In this document: piece after piece, positions 53,975-63,950 of the stretch
Position numbering within the stretch: position 1 is the stretch's first letter
Layout: each line of letters starts with the position of its first letter
Source of the DNA: Arthrobacter sp. HY1533
Lineage (GTDB): Bacteria; Actinomycetota; Actinomycetes; Actinomycetales; Micrococcaceae
Reading direction: 5' to 3'
Length of the DNA stretch: 64,000 nucleotides
NCBI RefSeq assembly: GCF_027568515.1
Contig: NZ_JANKZF010000003.1
Coordinates: 206,570-270,569, forward strand
The notes under the pieces: model-generated
Told to the model about the DNA's origin: nothing
Database searches by the model: none
Seen by the model: only the letters and a program-made list of their open reading frames with translations
Translations under genes and position numbers: made by a program

Positions 53975-55056
53975 GATGCCCTCCAGGAGCTCAGTATGCT
54001 GTCAAAATCCGTGTCGCCGGCGGGTTCACGAGCCACCGCCACCGTGCGGGAGAAGTGCGGTGCCGGGGCGGCGGCCACGTGCATGCCGGAACCGGAAAGC
54101 GTGCCCCGGGCTGCCAGGTGGCTGTTTTCGGCGGCCTCCGCGTACGTCAGCACGGGCGTGACGCACGCGTCGGTGCCGTCAAAGACGTCCGCCCATTCCT
54201 CGCGGCTCCGTGCCGCCAAGGCCGCGGCAAGAATGCCTGCGAGCGCGGGCCAGCTGGCGGGGTCGTCGCGGTCGGGCAGTGAGTCCGCCTCCAGGCCCAG
54301 GCCGGCCAGCAGCTGCGCGTAGAACTGCGGCTCGATGGCCCCGACCGCCACATGCCCGCCGCCGGCACAGGCATACGTCCGGTAAAAGGGTGCGGCGCCG
54401 TCCAGCAGGTTGGCCGCCCGGGTGTCGTTCCACAGCTTGACGGAGCGCAGTTCCAGGATGATCTGGGACAGCACGCTCACGCCGTCCACCATGGCCGCGT
54501 CAACCACCTGTCCCTGCCCCGAGCGTTCCCTCTCCCACAGGGCGGCCAGGATGCCGGTCAGCACAAACATGGAGCCGCCGCCAAAGTCGCCCACCAGGTT
54601 CATGGGAGGCAGGGGCGCGTCGGCGGTGCCCATGGCGTGCAGGGCGCCGGTCAGCGCGATGTAGTTGATGTCGTGCCCGGCCGTTTGGGCGAGCGGGCCG
54701 TCCTGGCCCCAGCCTGTCATCCGGGCGTAGACCAGGCGCGGATTCGCCGCGAGGCACTCCTGCGGCCCCAGCCCCAGCCGCTCCGTGGTGCCGGGCCGGT
54801 ATCCCTCCAGGAAGACATCGGCCTCGGCAAGCAGCGCACGCACCCCGGCGAGGTGTGCCGGGTCCTTCAGGTTCGCCCGGACGGTGGTGCGGCCGCGCTG
54901 CAGGTGGGTGCCGACGTCGTATCCGCCAACCGGAGGGGCCGGGCCCACCACGCGGACCACCTCGGCACCCAAGTCGGCGAGCATCATGGCAGCGTGGGGC
55001 GCGGGCCCGATGGCGGAGAGCTCCACCACCTTCAGCCCCTGCAGCGGACCGCCCAC
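53971..55056 (-). CDS. CaiB/BaiF-family CoA transferase (alpha-methylacyl-CoA racemase-like)
   Basis: A 361-aa family III CoA-transferase. GTG start; motif LKVVELSAIGPAPHAAMMLA and ADLGAEVVRV at the N-terminus, AMTGWGQDGP-type loop (MTGWGQDGPLAQTAGHDINY) with the catalytic Asp, then PLPPMNLVGDFGGGSMF. The G-H-D-I-N-Y motif matches the racemase-type subgroup that epimerises 2-methylacyl-CoA for beta-oxidation. It fits a pathway for branched acyl chains. Confidence 0.9.
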   Translation of the reverse strand: MGGPLQGLKVVELSAIGPAPHAAMMLADLGAEVVRVVGPAPPVGGYDVGTHLQRGRTTVRANLKDPAHLAGVRALLAEADVFLEGYRPGTTERLGLGPQECLAANPRLVYARMTGWGQDGPLAQTAGHDINYIALTGALHAMGTADAPLPPMNLVGDFGGGSMFVLTGILAALWERERSGQGQVVDAAMVDGVSVLSQIILELRSVKLWNDTRAANLLDGAAPFYRTYACAGGGHVAVGAIEPQFYAQLLAGLGLEADSLPDRDDPASWPALAGILAAALAARSREEWADVFDGTDACVTPVLTYAEAAENSHLAARGTLSGSGMHVAAAPAPHFSRTVAVAREPAGDTDFDSILSSWRAS

Positions 55057-55065
55057 CCGCTGCCC

Positions 55066-56598
55066 CTAGGCCCGTGCCGCGGCGAAGGAGTCGCGCAGCT
55101 CGCGCTTGAGGATCTTGCCGGCCCCGGACATGGGCAGCGCCTCGGGGAACTCAAAGCTGCGCGGCACTTTGTACCCGGCAATGTGCTCCTTGCAGTGCGC
55201 GGCCAGCTCGGCCTCCGTGGCCTGCTGCCCCGGCGCCAGGACCACGACGGCGTGCACGCGCTCGCCATACTGTTCATCCGGCACGCCGATGACGGCGGAG
55301 GCCGCAATGGCGGGGTGCTTGCTGAGCGCATTCTCCACCTCGGCCGAGTACACGTTTTCCCCGCCCGTGATGATCATGTCCTTGAGCCGGTCCACCACAA
55401 ACACAAAGCCGTCGGCGTCCACGTAGCCCAGGTCTCCCGTGTGGAGCCAGCCGCCGCGGAGCGCCTCGGCACTGGCCTCCGGCTTGTTCCAGTAGCCCTG
55501 CATGACGTGGGCGCCCTTGCAGCAGATCTCGCCCACGTTCCCCCTGGCCGCTTCCTTGCCGTCAAGGTCCAGGATGGCCACCTCGGAATGCGGGGCCGCG
55601 CGGCCTCCGGAGCGCATGCGGCTGCCCTCATGGTCGTCGGGCAGCAGCAGGGTAATGACCGGGGAGGCCTCGGTCTGCCCGTAGGCCTGGGTCAGGCGCA
55701 GCCCCGGGAAGCGGGCCTTGGTGCGGTTGAGCACGCCCTCGGAGATGGAGGAGCCACCGTACAGCATGCGCTCCATCGAAGAGAGGTCGTAATTGTTGGA
55801 GTCGGGGTGGTCCACCAGGATCTGGATCATGGTGGGCACCAGCAGCACATCGGTGGGTCGGTGCTGCTCGATGGCCTTGAACACGGAGGTCGGTTCAAAG
55901 TACGGCACCATGACGTGGGTGCCACCCAGGATGGTCAGCCCGCACCAGGCGGCAAGGTCGGCAAGGTGGAACATGGGGGCTGCGTGCAGGAGTGTGGCGC
56001 CGGCCTTGAGCAGCTCGCCGGTGGCGATGGTGCCCAGGCCCGAGGTGACAAAGTTCGTGTGGCTGAGCATGACGCCCTTGGGGAAGCCCGTGGTGCCGCC
56101 CGTGTAGTAGACGCCGGCCAGGTCGTCGCCGCCGCGGTACGCATCCGGCACGGGGTCGCTGCCAGCCACGAGGTCCTCGTAGGACAGCATGCCCTCCGGG
56201 GTGGGTCCGTCGCCGCAATGGATCAGCGTTGTCAGCCCCGGGGCCTTCTCCCGCAGGATCGGTGCCATGGGCACAAAGGCGTCGTCGATGAGCAGCACAT
56301 GTGTCTCGGAGTCGGTCATGGAGTAGGCCACCTCCGCCGGGCTCCACCGGATGTTGACGGGGTTCACGGCGGCCCCGGCCCACGGCACGGCGAGCAGGTA
56401 TTCGGCGTAGCGGTCCGAGTTCATGGACAGCATGCCCACCCTGTCCCCGGCCTGCACACCCAGTTTTTGCAGGGCCCCGGCAAAGCGGGCAATCCGGTCC
56501 ACGTGCTGCGCATATGTGCGCACACGGTCTTTGTAGATGGTGGCAATGGCCTCCGGATTGGCTTGGAGGGATCGGTGCAGCCCTTGCGTGAGGTACAT
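55066..56598 (-). CDS. Fatty acid/acyl-CoA ligase (AMP-binding)
   Basis: A 510-aa ANL-family ligase. P-loop-like YYTGGTTGFPKGVMLSH near residues 173-189, AYGQTEASPV, TGDLGYVDADGFVFVVDR and DMIITGGENVYSAEVEN, and a C-terminal GAGKILKRELRD with the catalytic lysine. It activates a carboxylic acid to its CoA thioester and starts the pathway encoded by the flanking genes. It is 9 nt upstream of the CaiB-type gene. Confidence 0.93.
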   Translation of the reverse strand: MYLTQGLHRSLQANPEAIATIYKDRVRTYAQHVDRIARFAGALQKLGVQAGDRVGMLSMNSDRYAEYLLAVPWAGAAVNPVNIRWSPAEVAYSMTDSETHVLLIDDAFVPMAPILREKAPGLTTLIHCGDGPTPEGMLSYEDLVAGSDPVPDAYRGGDDLAGVYYTGGTTGFPKGVMLSHTNFVTSGLGTIATGELLKAGATLLHAAPMFHLADLAAWCGLTILGGTHVMVPYFEPTSVFKAIEQHRPTDVLLVPTMIQILVDHPDSNNYDLSSMERMLYGGSSISEGVLNRTKARFPGLRLTQAYGQTEASPVITLLLPDDHEGSRMRSGGRAAPHSEVAILDLDGKEAARGNVGEICCKGAHVMQGYWNKPEASAEALRGGWLHTGDLGYVDADGFVFVVDRLKDMIITGGENVYSAEVENALSKHPAIAASAVIGVPDEQYGERVHAVVVLAPGQQATEAELAAHCKEHIAGYKVPRSFEFPEALPMSGAGKILKRELRDSFAAARA

Positions 56599-56666
56599 GG
56601 TGACTCCTTGAAAAAATCGACGTTGACTTTCAGGACGAAAATGCGCTGGTGTTGCCTACTTGCCTT

Positions 56667-57536
56667 CTACTTGCCTTCAAAGATTGCCGGGCGGCGCTCC
56701 CCCATGGCCGCCACGGCCTCCAGCAGGTCCTCACTGTGCAGGAACGCTGAATTCCAGAGCGCCACGTGCCGCAACCCGCGCGCAATGTCCTCCTCGCGGC
56801 CCTCGTTCAGCACGGCCTTGGTGCCTGCCACGGCGAGCGGCGAGTTCGCCGCCATCTCGGCGGCCATGTTCAGGGCAGCCTCCATGAGCGCTTCCTGGTC
56901 CGGCAGCACGTCGTTGACCAGGCCGATCCGCCCGGCCCGCTCCGCCGTGATGTCCTTGCCGGTCAGGGCCAGCTCGCGCAGCTGCCCCTCGCCGATGATG
57001 CCGCGCAGCCGCTGCAGGCTGCCGACGTCGGCCACGATCGCCAGCCGCGCCTCCCGGATGCTGAACTTGGCGTCGGCACTGGCCAGCCGGACGTCGGCGG
57101 CGCTGATGAGGTCCACGCCGCCGCCAATGCACCAGCCGTGCACTGCCGCGATGACGGGCTTGCGGCAGGCGGCCACGGAGCTGATGGCATCCTGCAGTGT
57201 CCTGATCACGCCCAGCAGCTCGGTGCGCTGGGCCGCCTGGGCGGGGGCTCCGGGTCCCAGCTTGCCCAGCCAGGACCCGAGCACCTCTGCCACGTCCAGG
57301 CCAGTGCTGAATTGGCTCCCGGCGCCGGCGAGCACCACGGCCCGCACGCCGGGGTCGGCGTCGAGCGCGGCAAAGACCTGCGGGAGCTCGGACCAAAAGG
57401 CGAGCCCCATCATGTTGCCGCGCCCCGGCCCGGCAAGGCGGACGACGGCGACACCCGGCGTGGGTGCCCCTTCCACCGTGAACGCCGTCCAGGGTTGGGT
57501 GAAGGCGGGGCCGGGCCCCTGTGCGGCAGCGGCCAT
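56667..57536 (-). CDS. Crotonase, delta(3,5)-delta(2,4)-dienoyl-CoA isomerase-like
   Basis: A 289-aa crotonase. Oxyanion segment FSTGLDVAEVLGSW, AVHGWCIGGGVDLISAADVR, and SIREARLAIVADVGSLQRLR, in which the Glu and Asp pair at positions equivalent to mammalian ECH1 (Glu-196 and Asp-204) are both kept. This suggests dienoyl-CoA isomerisation needed for polyunsaturated or odd-double-bond acyl chains. TGATG overlap with fadB upstream. Confidence 0.85.
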   Translation of the reverse strand: MAAAAQGPGPAFTQPWTAFTVEGAPTPGVAVVRLAGPGRGNMMGLAFWSELPQVFAALDADPGVRAVVLAGAGSQFSTGLDVAEVLGSWLGKLGPGAPAQAAQRTELLGVIRTLQDAISSVAACRKPVIAAVHGWCIGGGVDLISAADVRLASADAKFSIREARLAIVADVGSLQRLRGIIGEGQLRELALTGKDITAERAGRIGLVNDVLPDQEALMEAALNMAAEMAANSPLAVAGTKAVLNEGREEDIARGLRHVALWNSAFLHSEDLLEAVAAMGERRPAIFEGK

Positions 57537-59716
57537 CAGTACTTTTCGCCCTTCTCGGCCATGGCCACGAGCGAGGCCGGCGGCAGGAAGTGCTCACCGT
57601 ACTTGGCCGCCAGATCGCGCGCCCGGGCCACGAATCCTGCCGGGCCGCCGCTGTAGCCGTTGATGTACTGGAGCACACCGCCGGTCCAGGCGGGGAAGCC
57701 GATGCCCAGGATCGAGCCGATGTTGGCGTCCTCCACGCTGCGCAGCACGCCCTCGTCCAGGCACCGCACGGTTTCCAGGGACTCGGCGAACAGCATGCGC
57801 TCCACCATGTCGGCGAAGGGAATTTCCGCCGTGCCGCCATAATTTTCCGCCAGGCCCTCCCACAGCCCGGTGCGGTGCCCGTCGGCGTAGTTGTAGAAGC
57901 CGGCGCCGGCCAGCTTGCCCTTGCGCCCGTGGGTCTCCAGCATGGTGTCCACCACGTCGTAGCCGGCGTGGTGGCGGTACTGTTGCACGCCGCCGTCGGC
58001 CTCCAGGCCCGCCTTGGTCTCCTTCTGGATCTTGGACATGAGCGTCAGGTTCAGCTCGTCGGCCAGCTGCAGCGGCGCGGCCGGGTAGCCGGCCTGCAGC
58101 CCCGCCTGCTCAATGCTGGGGGCCGCAATGCCCTCGCCCAGCATGGCAAGGGCCTCGTTGATGAAGGTGCCGATCACCCGGGAGGTGAAGAAGCCTCGGG
58201 AATCGTTGACCACAATGGGCGTCTTCTTGATCTGCTGGGCAATGTCGAAGGCCCGGGCCAGTGTTTCGTCCGAGGTGTTTTTGCCGGCAATGATTTCCAG
58301 CAGCGGCATCTTGTCCACGGGCGAGAAGAAGTGCAGCCCAATGAAGTTCGCCTGTTCCCGCACACCTTCGGCGAGGGTGGTGATGGGCAGGGTTGAGGTG
58401 TTGGAGCCGAGCACGGCGCCACCGTCCACGAGGTCCTGGATCTCGGCGAACGCCGCCTGCTTGACGGCCACGTTTTCAAACACGGCCTCGATCACCAGGT
58501 CTGCGCCTGCCACATCGGCGGCGGCGGCGGTGGGGCTGATTTGCGCCAGCAGGGCGTCGGCTGCCTCCTGGGTCTGCTGGCCCCGCGCCACGGCCTTGTC
58601 GGTGAGTGACTTCGAGTAGGCCTTGCCGCGCTCGGCGGCCTCGAGTGAAACGTCTTTGAGGACCACATCCATGCCGCCGCGGGCGCACACATAGGCAATG
58701 CCGGCGCCCATCATGCCGGCGCCCAGCACGGCCACCTTCTTGGCCGTGTACTTCTCGAAGCCTGCCGGGCGGCTGCCGCCGGCGCTGATGTGCCCCATGT
58801 CGAAGAAGAACGCCTTGATCATGTTCGTGGACACGGGGCCCGTGACAACTTCCACAAAGTAGCGCGACTCAATTTCCAGTGCGGTGTCGAAGTCCACCTG
58901 GGTGCTTTCGACGGCCGCGGCGAGGATGGCGCGAGGGGCCGGGTAGTTGGCACCCTTGAGTTGCTTGCGGAGGTTGGCCGGGAACGCCGGCAGGTTCGCG
59001 GCGAAGGCAGGAGTGCTGGGGGTGCCGCCGGGGATCCTGTAGCCGGGCACATCCCAGGGCTGCACGGCCTCCGGGTTGGCGGCGATCCAGGCCTTCGCGG
59101 CGGGGATGAGCTCCTCCACGGTGTCCACCACCTGGTGCACCAGGCCCACCTCTTGGGCCTTGCGGGGCTTGTACTTCTGCCCCTGCAGCAGCACCTTCAT
59201 GGTGGCGTCGGCAATGCCCATGAGCCGGACGGTGCGCACAATGCCGCCGCCGCCGGGCAGCAGGCCCAGCGTGACCTCGGGCAGTCCGATGACGGAGCCG
59301 CGCGTGTCCGCGGCGATGCGGTGGTGTGCGGCCAGGGCAATTTCCAGCCCGCCGCCCAGTGCCGCGCCGTTGATGGCGGCCACCACGGGCTTGCCCAGGG
59401 TTTCCAGGGTGCGCAGCTGGGCTTTGATCTGCTGGCCCAGGTCAAAGATCTTCTGTGCGTCCGCCGGGGTGGCGGCCAGGAGGTCGTTGAGGTCTCCGCC
59501 GGCGAAGAACGTCTTCTTGGCCGAGGCAAGCACGACGCCGGTGACGGTCTCCTTCTCTGCCGCGAGACGCTCCACGGCCGCCTGCATGGAGGCAACGTAG
59601 TCGCCGTTCATGGTGTTGGCGGACTGCTTGGGGTCATCCAGCGTGAGGATGACAACGCCGTCGGCGTCCTGTTCCCAGCGGATGGTGTTTGTGTGGTTCA
59701 CGTTTTCCTCGCTCAT
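57536..59716 (-). CDS. fadB: Multifunctional fatty-acid oxidation protein FadB (hydratase/3-hydroxyacyl-CoA dehydrogenase)
   Basis: A 726-aa fusion. The N-terminal crotonase domain (about 1-200) has [25 protein letters not shown] and [15 protein letters not shown]. The central NAD domain starts near residue 325 ([20 protein letters not shown]). The dehydrogenase part has [20 protein letters not shown] and [13 protein letters not shown]. It hydrates enoyl-CoA and oxidises 3-hydroxyacyl-CoA. It overlaps the thiolase gene (ATGA), giving the standard fadA-fadB pair. Confidence 0.95.
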   Translation of the reverse strand: MSEENVNHTNTIRWEQDADGVVILTLDDPKQSANTMNGDYVASMQAAVERLAAEKETVTGVVLASAKKTFFAGGDLNDLLAATPADAQKIFDLGQQIKAQLRTLETLGKPVVAAINGAALGGGLEIALAAHHRIAADTRGSVIGLPEVTLGLLPGGGGIVRTVRLMGIADATMKVLLQGQKYKPRKAQEVGLVHQVVDTVEELIPAAKAWIAANPEAVQPWDVPGYRIPGGTPSTPAFAANLPAFPANLRKQLKGANYPAPRAILAAAVESTQVDFDTALEIESRYFVEVVTGPVSTNMIKAFFFDMGHISAGGSRPAGFEKYTAKKVAVLGAGMMGAGIAYVCARGGMDVVLKDVSLEAAERGKAYSKSLTDKAVARGQQTQEAADALLAQISPTAAAADVAGADLVIEAVFENVAVKQAAFAEIQDLVDGGAVLGSNTSTLPITTLAEGVREQANFIGLHFFSPVDKMPLLEIIAGKNTSDETLARAFDIAQQIKKTPIVVNDSRGFFTSRVIGTFINEALAMLGEGIAAPSIEQAGLQAGYPAAPLQLADELNLTLMSKIQKETKAGLEADGGVQQYRHHAGYDVVDTMLETHGRKGKLAGAGFYNYADGHRTGLWEGLAENYGGTAEIPFADMVERMLFAESLETVRCLDEGVLRSVEDANIGSILGIGFPAWTGGVLQYINGYSGGPAGFVARARDLAAKYGEHFLPPASLVAMAEKGEKY

Positions 59717-60936
59717 GCCTGGACCCTCTCAATCAGTGTTGCCACGCCCATGCCGCCGCCAATGCACAGCGTCACCACGGCCCGGTGCTTGCCCGTGCGT
59801 TCCAGCTCGTCCAGCACGGTGCCCAGGATCATGGCCCCCGTGGCGCCCAGTGGGTGGCCCATGGCAATGGCGCCGCCGTTGACGTTCAGCCTGTCATCCG
59901 GGATGCCCAGGTCCTTTTGGTACTTCAGGACCACGGAGGCGAAGGCCTCGTTGATCTCAAACAGGTCAATGTCCTCCACCCCAAGCCCGGCCGTCTTCAG
60001 CAGCTTTTCCGTGGCGGGAGTGGGGCCCGTGAGCATGATGGTGGGGTCGGCGCCCGAGGTGGCCGTGGCAACAATCCGTGCCCGCGGCGTCAGGCCCAAC
60101 TGGGCACCCACCTCGGCACTGCCCACCAAGACCAGGGCGGCGCCGTCGACAATTCCCGAGGAGTTGGCGGCGGTGTGGACGTGGTCGATCTTCCCCACGG
60201 CGTGGAATTTCTGCAGCGCCACGGCGTCGAAGCCGCCGGCCTCGCCCATCGCGGCGAAGGCGGGGCGCAGGGTTGCCTGCGACTCGGGCGTGGATTCGGG
60301 GCGCATATGCTCATCGACGGCCAGGACCACCAGCCCGTTCTGGTCCTTCACGGGGATGACGGAGTTGGCGAAGCGCCCCTCGGCCCAGGCCCGCGCGGCC
60401 AGCTGCTGCGAGCGCACGGCGTAGGCGTCCACATCCTCGCGGCTGAAGCCCTCCATGGTGGCGATGAGGTCAGCGCCCACGCCCTGCGGGACAAAGTAGC
60501 TGTCGTAGTTGGTGGCCGGGTCCATGGCCCAGGCGCCGCCGTCGGAGCCGATGGGCACGCGCGACATGGATTCCACGCCGCCGGCAATGACCAGCTGGTC
60601 CCAGCCCGAGCGCACCTTTTGGGCGGCCACGTTGACTGCCTCCAGGCCCGAGGCGCAGAAGCGGTTGAGCTGCACGCCTCCCACGGTGTCCGGCAGGCCC
60701 GCGGCCAGAACGGCGGTGCGGGCGATGACGGCGCCCTGGTCGCCCACGGGCGAGACGACGCCCAGGACCACGTCGTCGATGAGGTTTTCATCCAGGCCGG
60801 GGTGGCGCTCGCGCAGAGCGTCGATCAGGCCCACCACCAGGTCGATGGGCTTGGTCCCGTGCAGGGAGCCCTTCTTGCCGCGGCCGCGCGGGGTGCGGAT
60901 GGCGTCGTAGATGAATGCTTCGGGTTGTTCGCTCAC
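59713..60936 (-). CDS. fadA: Acetyl-CoA C-acyltransferase (thiolase, FadA)
   Basis: A 407-aa thiolase. GTG 60936 has AAGGA 8 nt ahead. Nucleophilic cysteine in [13 protein letters not shown], His in [16 protein letters not shown] and second Cys in [10 protein letters not shown]. It cleaves 3-ketoacyl-CoA in the last step of beta-oxidation. It forms the usual pair with FadB, downstream by a 4-nt overlap. Confidence 0.95.
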   Translation of the reverse strand: MSEQPEAFIYDAIRTPRGRGKKGSLHGTKPIDLVVGLIDALRERHPGLDENLIDDVVLGVVSPVGDQGAVIARTAVLAAGLPDTVGGVQLNRFCASGLEAVNVAAQKVRSGWDQLVIAGGVESMSRVPIGSDGGAWAMDPATNYDSYFVPQGVGADLIATMEGFSREDVDAYAVRSQQLAARAWAEGRFANSVIPVKDQNGLVVLAVDEHMRPESTPESQATLRPAFAAMGEAGGFDAVALQKFHAVGKIDHVHTAANSSGIVDGAALVLVGSAEVGAQLGLTPRARIVATATSGADPTIMLTGPTPATEKLLKTAGLGVEDIDLFEINEAFASVVLKYQKDLGIPDDRLNVNGGAIAMGHPLGATGAMILGTVLDELERTGKHRAVVTLCIGGGMGVATLIERVQA

Positions 60937-61030
60937 GTGAGCTTTCCTTCCATTGACGTCCCCGCCCCGGTGGGAAGGGCGGGTGGCAAAACCTGGTACT
61001 AACGGTGAGATGGGCCCCACACCGCGAGGG

Positions 61031-61058
61031 TCCCGCTGCGAGCTTGCGAGCAGTGGGA
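61031..61058. repeat. Intercistronic hairpin between ACAD and fadA
   Basis: TCCCGCTGC (61031-61039) pairs with GCAGTGGGA (61050-61058), 9 bp with one wobble and a 10-nt loop, in the 133-nt gap between the acyl-CoA dehydrogenase stop and the fadA start. No T-run follows on the transcribed strand, so it is more likely an mRNA-stability or processing element than a terminator. Confidence 0.4.
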
Positions 61059-61069
61059 GCGGTGAGGGA

Positions 61070-62227
61070 TTACAGGGAGCGGGCGATGAGTTCCTTCATG
61101 ACCTCGTTGGCGCCGGCCAGCACGCGCAGCACCCTGTTGTCGGCGTACATGCCGGCAATGGGGTATTCCATCATGTAGCCGTAGCCGCCAAAGAGCTGCT
61201 GGCAGCGGTCCACCACCTCGGCGGTCCTGTCGGTGATCCAGTACTTGGCCATGGAGGCGGTTGCGGCGTCGAGTCCGCCGTTGGCGTGGCGGGTGATGCA
61301 GTCGTCCAGGAAAACCCGGTTGACGCGGGTGATGGTGGCGCATTCGGCCAGTTCGAAGCGGGTGTTCTGCAGTTCAAACAGGGGCTTGCCGAAGGCTTCG
61401 CGGGTCTTGGTGTATTCCAGGGCTGCCTCCACGGCGGCCTCGCTCATGGACTGGGCCAGGATGGCTGTGATGAGCCGTTCCTGCGGCAGCTGGGCCATGA
61501 GCTGGTAGAAGCCCTTGCCCTCTTCGCCGCCGAGGATGTTGGCGGCCGGGATGCGGAGGTTGTCAAAGAACAGCTCGGAGGTGTCCTGGCCCTTCAGGCC
61601 AAGCTTGTCCAGCTTGCGCCCGCGGGTGAAGCCGGGTGTGTCCGCTCCCACCTCGGCCACGAGCAGAGAGATGCCCTTGGCGCCCTGGGCGGTGTCGGTC
61701 TTGACGGCGATGACCACCAGGTCGCAGAGCTGGCCGTTGGAGATGAAGATCTTGGAGCCGCTGACCAGGTAGTCGTCCCCGTCGCGCACGGCCCGGGTGG
61801 TGATGGCCTGGAGGTCTGAGCCGGTGCCGGGCTCGGTCATGGCGATGGCGCCGACCCATTCGCCGCTGCACAGCCTGGGCAGCCAGCGCAGCTTTTGTTC
61901 CTCGGAGGCGTAGGCCAGCAGGTAGTGCGCCACGATGCCCTCGCTGACGGCGAAGCCCAGGCTGCCTGCCCCGGCCCGGGTCTGTTCCTGCAGGAGCAGT
62001 GCCAGGTTGGCGAAGTTACCGCCCCCTCCCCCGTATTCCTCGGGGATGGACATGCCGCACAGGCCAAGCTCGCCGGCCCGTGCGTAGAGGTCCTTGTCCG
62101 GATGCCCCTGCTTCTGGAATTTCTCCTCCAGCGGGGCCACCTCCCTGGTGAAGAATTCCTTGAGCAGGGACGCGACGTCGCGCAGATCGTCGTCGATCCA
62201 GGCCGATGAAAACGTAGTTGTTGACAT
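61070..62227 (-). CDS. Acyl-CoA dehydrogenase, long-chain type
   Basis: A 385-aa ACAD. Standard FAD and substrate motifs ([26 protein letters not shown]), and a C-terminus with [20 protein letters not shown] and [15 protein letters not shown]. The usual catalytic-Glu site in this last motif is Ala, as in long-chain and isovaleryl types, whose base sits on another helix (around YTKTREAFG). It should begin beta-oxidation and reduce ETF. The start lies 6-7 nt after a possible -10, so the mRNA may be leaderless. Confidence 0.92.
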   Translation of the reverse strand: MSTTTFSSAWIDDDLRDVASLLKEFFTREVAPLEEKFQKQGHPDKDLYARAGELGLCGMSIPEEYGGGGGNFANLALLLQEQTRAGAGSLGFAVSEGIVAHYLLAYASEEQKLRWLPRLCSGEWVGAIAMTEPGTGSDLQAITTRAVRDGDDYLVSGSKIFISNGQLCDLVVIAVKTDTAQGAKGISLLVAEVGADTPGFTRGRKLDKLGLKGQDTSELFFDNLRIPAANILGGEEGKGFYQLMAQLPQERLITAILAQSMSEAAVEAALEYTKTREAFGKPLFELQNTRFELAECATITRVNRVFLDDCITRHANGGLDAATASMAKYWITDRTAEVVDRCQQLFGGYGYMMEYPIAGMYADNRVLRVLAGANEVMKELIARSL

Positions 62228-62232
62228 ACCGC

Positions 62233-62266
62233 CAATAGTTCAGGACTATTGACATCGTGTCAATAG
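62233..62266. promoter_or_regulatory. Symmetrical operator with divergent TTGACA boxes
   Basis: CTATTGACA-TCG-TGTCAATAG (62246-62266) is a perfect 9-bp-arm palindrome. It overlaps a second inverted repeat, CAATAGT-TCAGG-ACTATTG (62233-62251). The first palindrome presents TTGACA on both strands, so it can overlap the -35 of both the ACAD gene and the divergent enoyl-CoA hydratase-TetR unit. This is where a TetR repressor would be expected to bind. Confidence 0.6.
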
Positions 62267-62307
62267 GTGGCGCGAGTCTTAACTTTCCGTCCATGAAAGC
62301 GATGGCC

Positions 62308-63171
62308 ATGACTGCACAAACCCCTGATTCCTACACGGCCATCACCTACTCCGTGGCGGACCGGATTGCCACCGTGGCGCTGAACAGGCCCGAGGCACGC
62401 AACGGCTACACCCTGGCCATGGCGCACGAGCTCGAGCACGCCTTCCTGGCCGCCGATGCCGACCCCGCGGTGCAGGTGGTTGTGTTCACCGCGACGGGCA
62501 AGGACTTCTCCGTCGGCGCGGACCTCAGCGGAGGCGGCTTTGACATGTCAATGACCGATTCCGCCAGCGATTGGCAGGAGCCTGCCGGGCGTTGCTCCAA
62601 GACCATCTACGGCATGAACAAGCCAGTCATTGCGGCCCTGCGCGGCGTGTCCGTTGGCGGCGGCATCACCATCACGCTCTCCTGCGACTTCCGCCTGGCC
62701 TCCACCGACTCCCGCTTCTCCTTCCCCTTCAGCCGCCGCGGCATCTTCCCCGAGGGCGGCTCCACCTGGTACCTGCCCCGACTGGTGGGCATGACAAAAG
62801 CCGCCGACTGGATGCTCACGGGCAGGCTCTTCGGCGCGCAGGAAGCGCTCGACGCCGGCCTGGTCACCTCCGTGCACGAACCCGACGACGTGCTGGAGGC
62901 CGCCTACGCCCTGGCCCGTGACATCATCGCCAACACCTCCGAGGTGTCCACGGCCGTCATCAAGCAAATGCTCAACCGGCTCAGCGGCCTGGACTCGCCC
63001 TTCCCCGCGCACGCCGTGGACTCCCGGCTCATCGCCGGGCTCCCGGGGCACGCAGACACGGTGGAGGGCGTGAAGTCGTTCCTGGAAAAGCGGTCCCCCT
63101 CCTTCCCCCTGACGGTGCCGGCGGACCTGCCGCAGTGGCTGCCCTGGCTGGACACGGAGGCAACACCGTGA
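62308..63171 (+). CDS. Enoyl-CoA hydratase/isomerase family protein
   Basis: About 287 aa from ATG 62308 (GAAAG 8 nt ahead; in-frame ATGs at 62293 and 62302 are alternatives). Crotonase motifs: DFSVGADLSGGGFD, ALRGVSVGGGITITLSCDFR and SRRGIFPEGGSTWYLPRLVG. Function may differ from the FadB hydratase, for instance acting on branched or longer chains. It overlaps the TetR gene (GTGA), so its level tracks that of the regulator. Confidence 0.88.
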   Translation: MTAQTPDSYTAITYSVADRIATVALNRPEARNGYTLAMAHELEHAFLAADADPAVQVVVFTATGKDFSVGADLSGGGFDMSMTDSASDWQEPAGRCSKTIYGMNKPVIAALRGVSVGGGITITLSCDFRLASTDSRFSFPFSRRGIFPEGGSTWYLPRLVGMTKAADWMLTGRLFGAQEALDAGLVTSVHEPDDVLEAAYALARDIIANTSEVSTAVIKQMLNRLSGLDSPFPAHAVDSRLIAGLPGHADTVEGVKSFLEKRSPSFPLTVPADLPQWLPWLDTEATP

Positions 63172-63818
63172 TGGGGACCAGCCCGGCCACCGCCGCACTT
63201 GAGGTGCCCGGCGTCGAACTTCACGAGGAGCACCGGCGGCAGCGGCTCAACCCTGATGAGCGGCGCCAACAGATTTTTGCCTGCGCGCAGAAGCTGTTCA
63301 ACGAGCGCGCCTTTGAGGACGTCTCCGCGACCGACATTGCGGCGGCGGCGGGCGTGGCGCGCGGGCTCATCAACCACTATTTCGGCAACAAGCGCGGGCT
63401 GTACCTGGAGGTCGTCAAGGTCAGCTCCACGGTGTCGGCGGTGGCCGTGGCGGCACTGCCGGACGGGACGCTGCAGGAACGGATAGCGATTGCCGTGGAC
63501 TGGTTCCTGGATTCACTGGAGACCTCCGGGGCCACCTGGCTCTCCTTTGGCGGAGGCATGGGGCGCGACCCGGACCTGGAAAAGATCCTTATTGCGGCCG
63601 AGAACGAGTCCATTGAGCTGCTCATTGAGGCGTGCGGGCTGGCCGGGCGCACCGCAGGGCGCGAGCAGATCCGCGCCATGTTCCGGATCTACGCCCAGCT
63701 GGCCCGCAGCGGCGGGCGCGAATGGCTGCTGCGCAAGACTCTCACTCGCCCGCAGGTGCATGCCCTGCTGGCGAGCACACTGACGGTCATCGTGGAAGAA
63801 GCCGTCCCGGCGATTTAG
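63168..63818 (+). CDS. TetR-family transcriptional regulator
   Basis: A 216-aa regulator. GTG 63168 overlaps the previous stop and has GGAGG 7 nt ahead. N-terminal tail of about 30 residues, then the TetR HTH (RRQQIFACAQKLFNERAFED, ATDIAAAAGVARGLINHYFG). The C-terminal ligand domain is typical of acyl-CoA-sensing regulators but not diagnostic. It probably controls its own operon and the divergent ACAD by the palindrome at 62246-62266. Confidence 0.9.
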   Translation: MMGTSPATAALEVPGVELHEEHRRQRLNPDERRQQIFACAQKLFNERAFEDVSATDIAAAAGVARGLINHYFGNKRGLYLEVVKVSSTVSAVAVAALPDGTLQERIAIAVDWFLDSLETSGATWLSFGGGMGRDPDLEKILIAAENESIELLIEACGLAGRTAGREQIRAMFRIYAQLARSGGREWLLRKTLTRPQVHALLASTLTVIVEEAVPAI

Positions 63819-63824
63819 CAGGCC

Positions 63825-63950
63825 GGTGGTCGGGCCGGACCCGGTGGTCGAAGCGGACCCGGTGGTCGGGCCGGACCCGGTGGTCGAAGCGGACCCGGTG
63901 GTCGAAGCGGACCCGGTGGTCGAAGCGGACCCGGTGGTGGGGGGGGGGGG
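63825..63950. repeat. 18-bp tandem array at the window edge
   Basis: Six complete units of 18 bp start at 63825, 63843, 63861, 63879, 63897 and 63915, followed by a partial unit. Two unit types occur: GGTGGTCGGGCCGGACCC and GGTGGTCGAAGCGGACCC. On the opposite strand each contains CGACCACCGG, close to the CGATCACCGG of the units at 13659-13730. The array begins 7 nt after the TetR stop codon. Confidence 0.85.

Noticed and set aside
54352..57663. A very long open frame on the plus strand
   Set aside because: It is antisense to three well-supported genes (CaiB-type, acyl-CoA ligase, crotonase), has an unusual His/Gln/Gly-rich composition and no recognisable domain. Long antisense frames are expected at this GC content.
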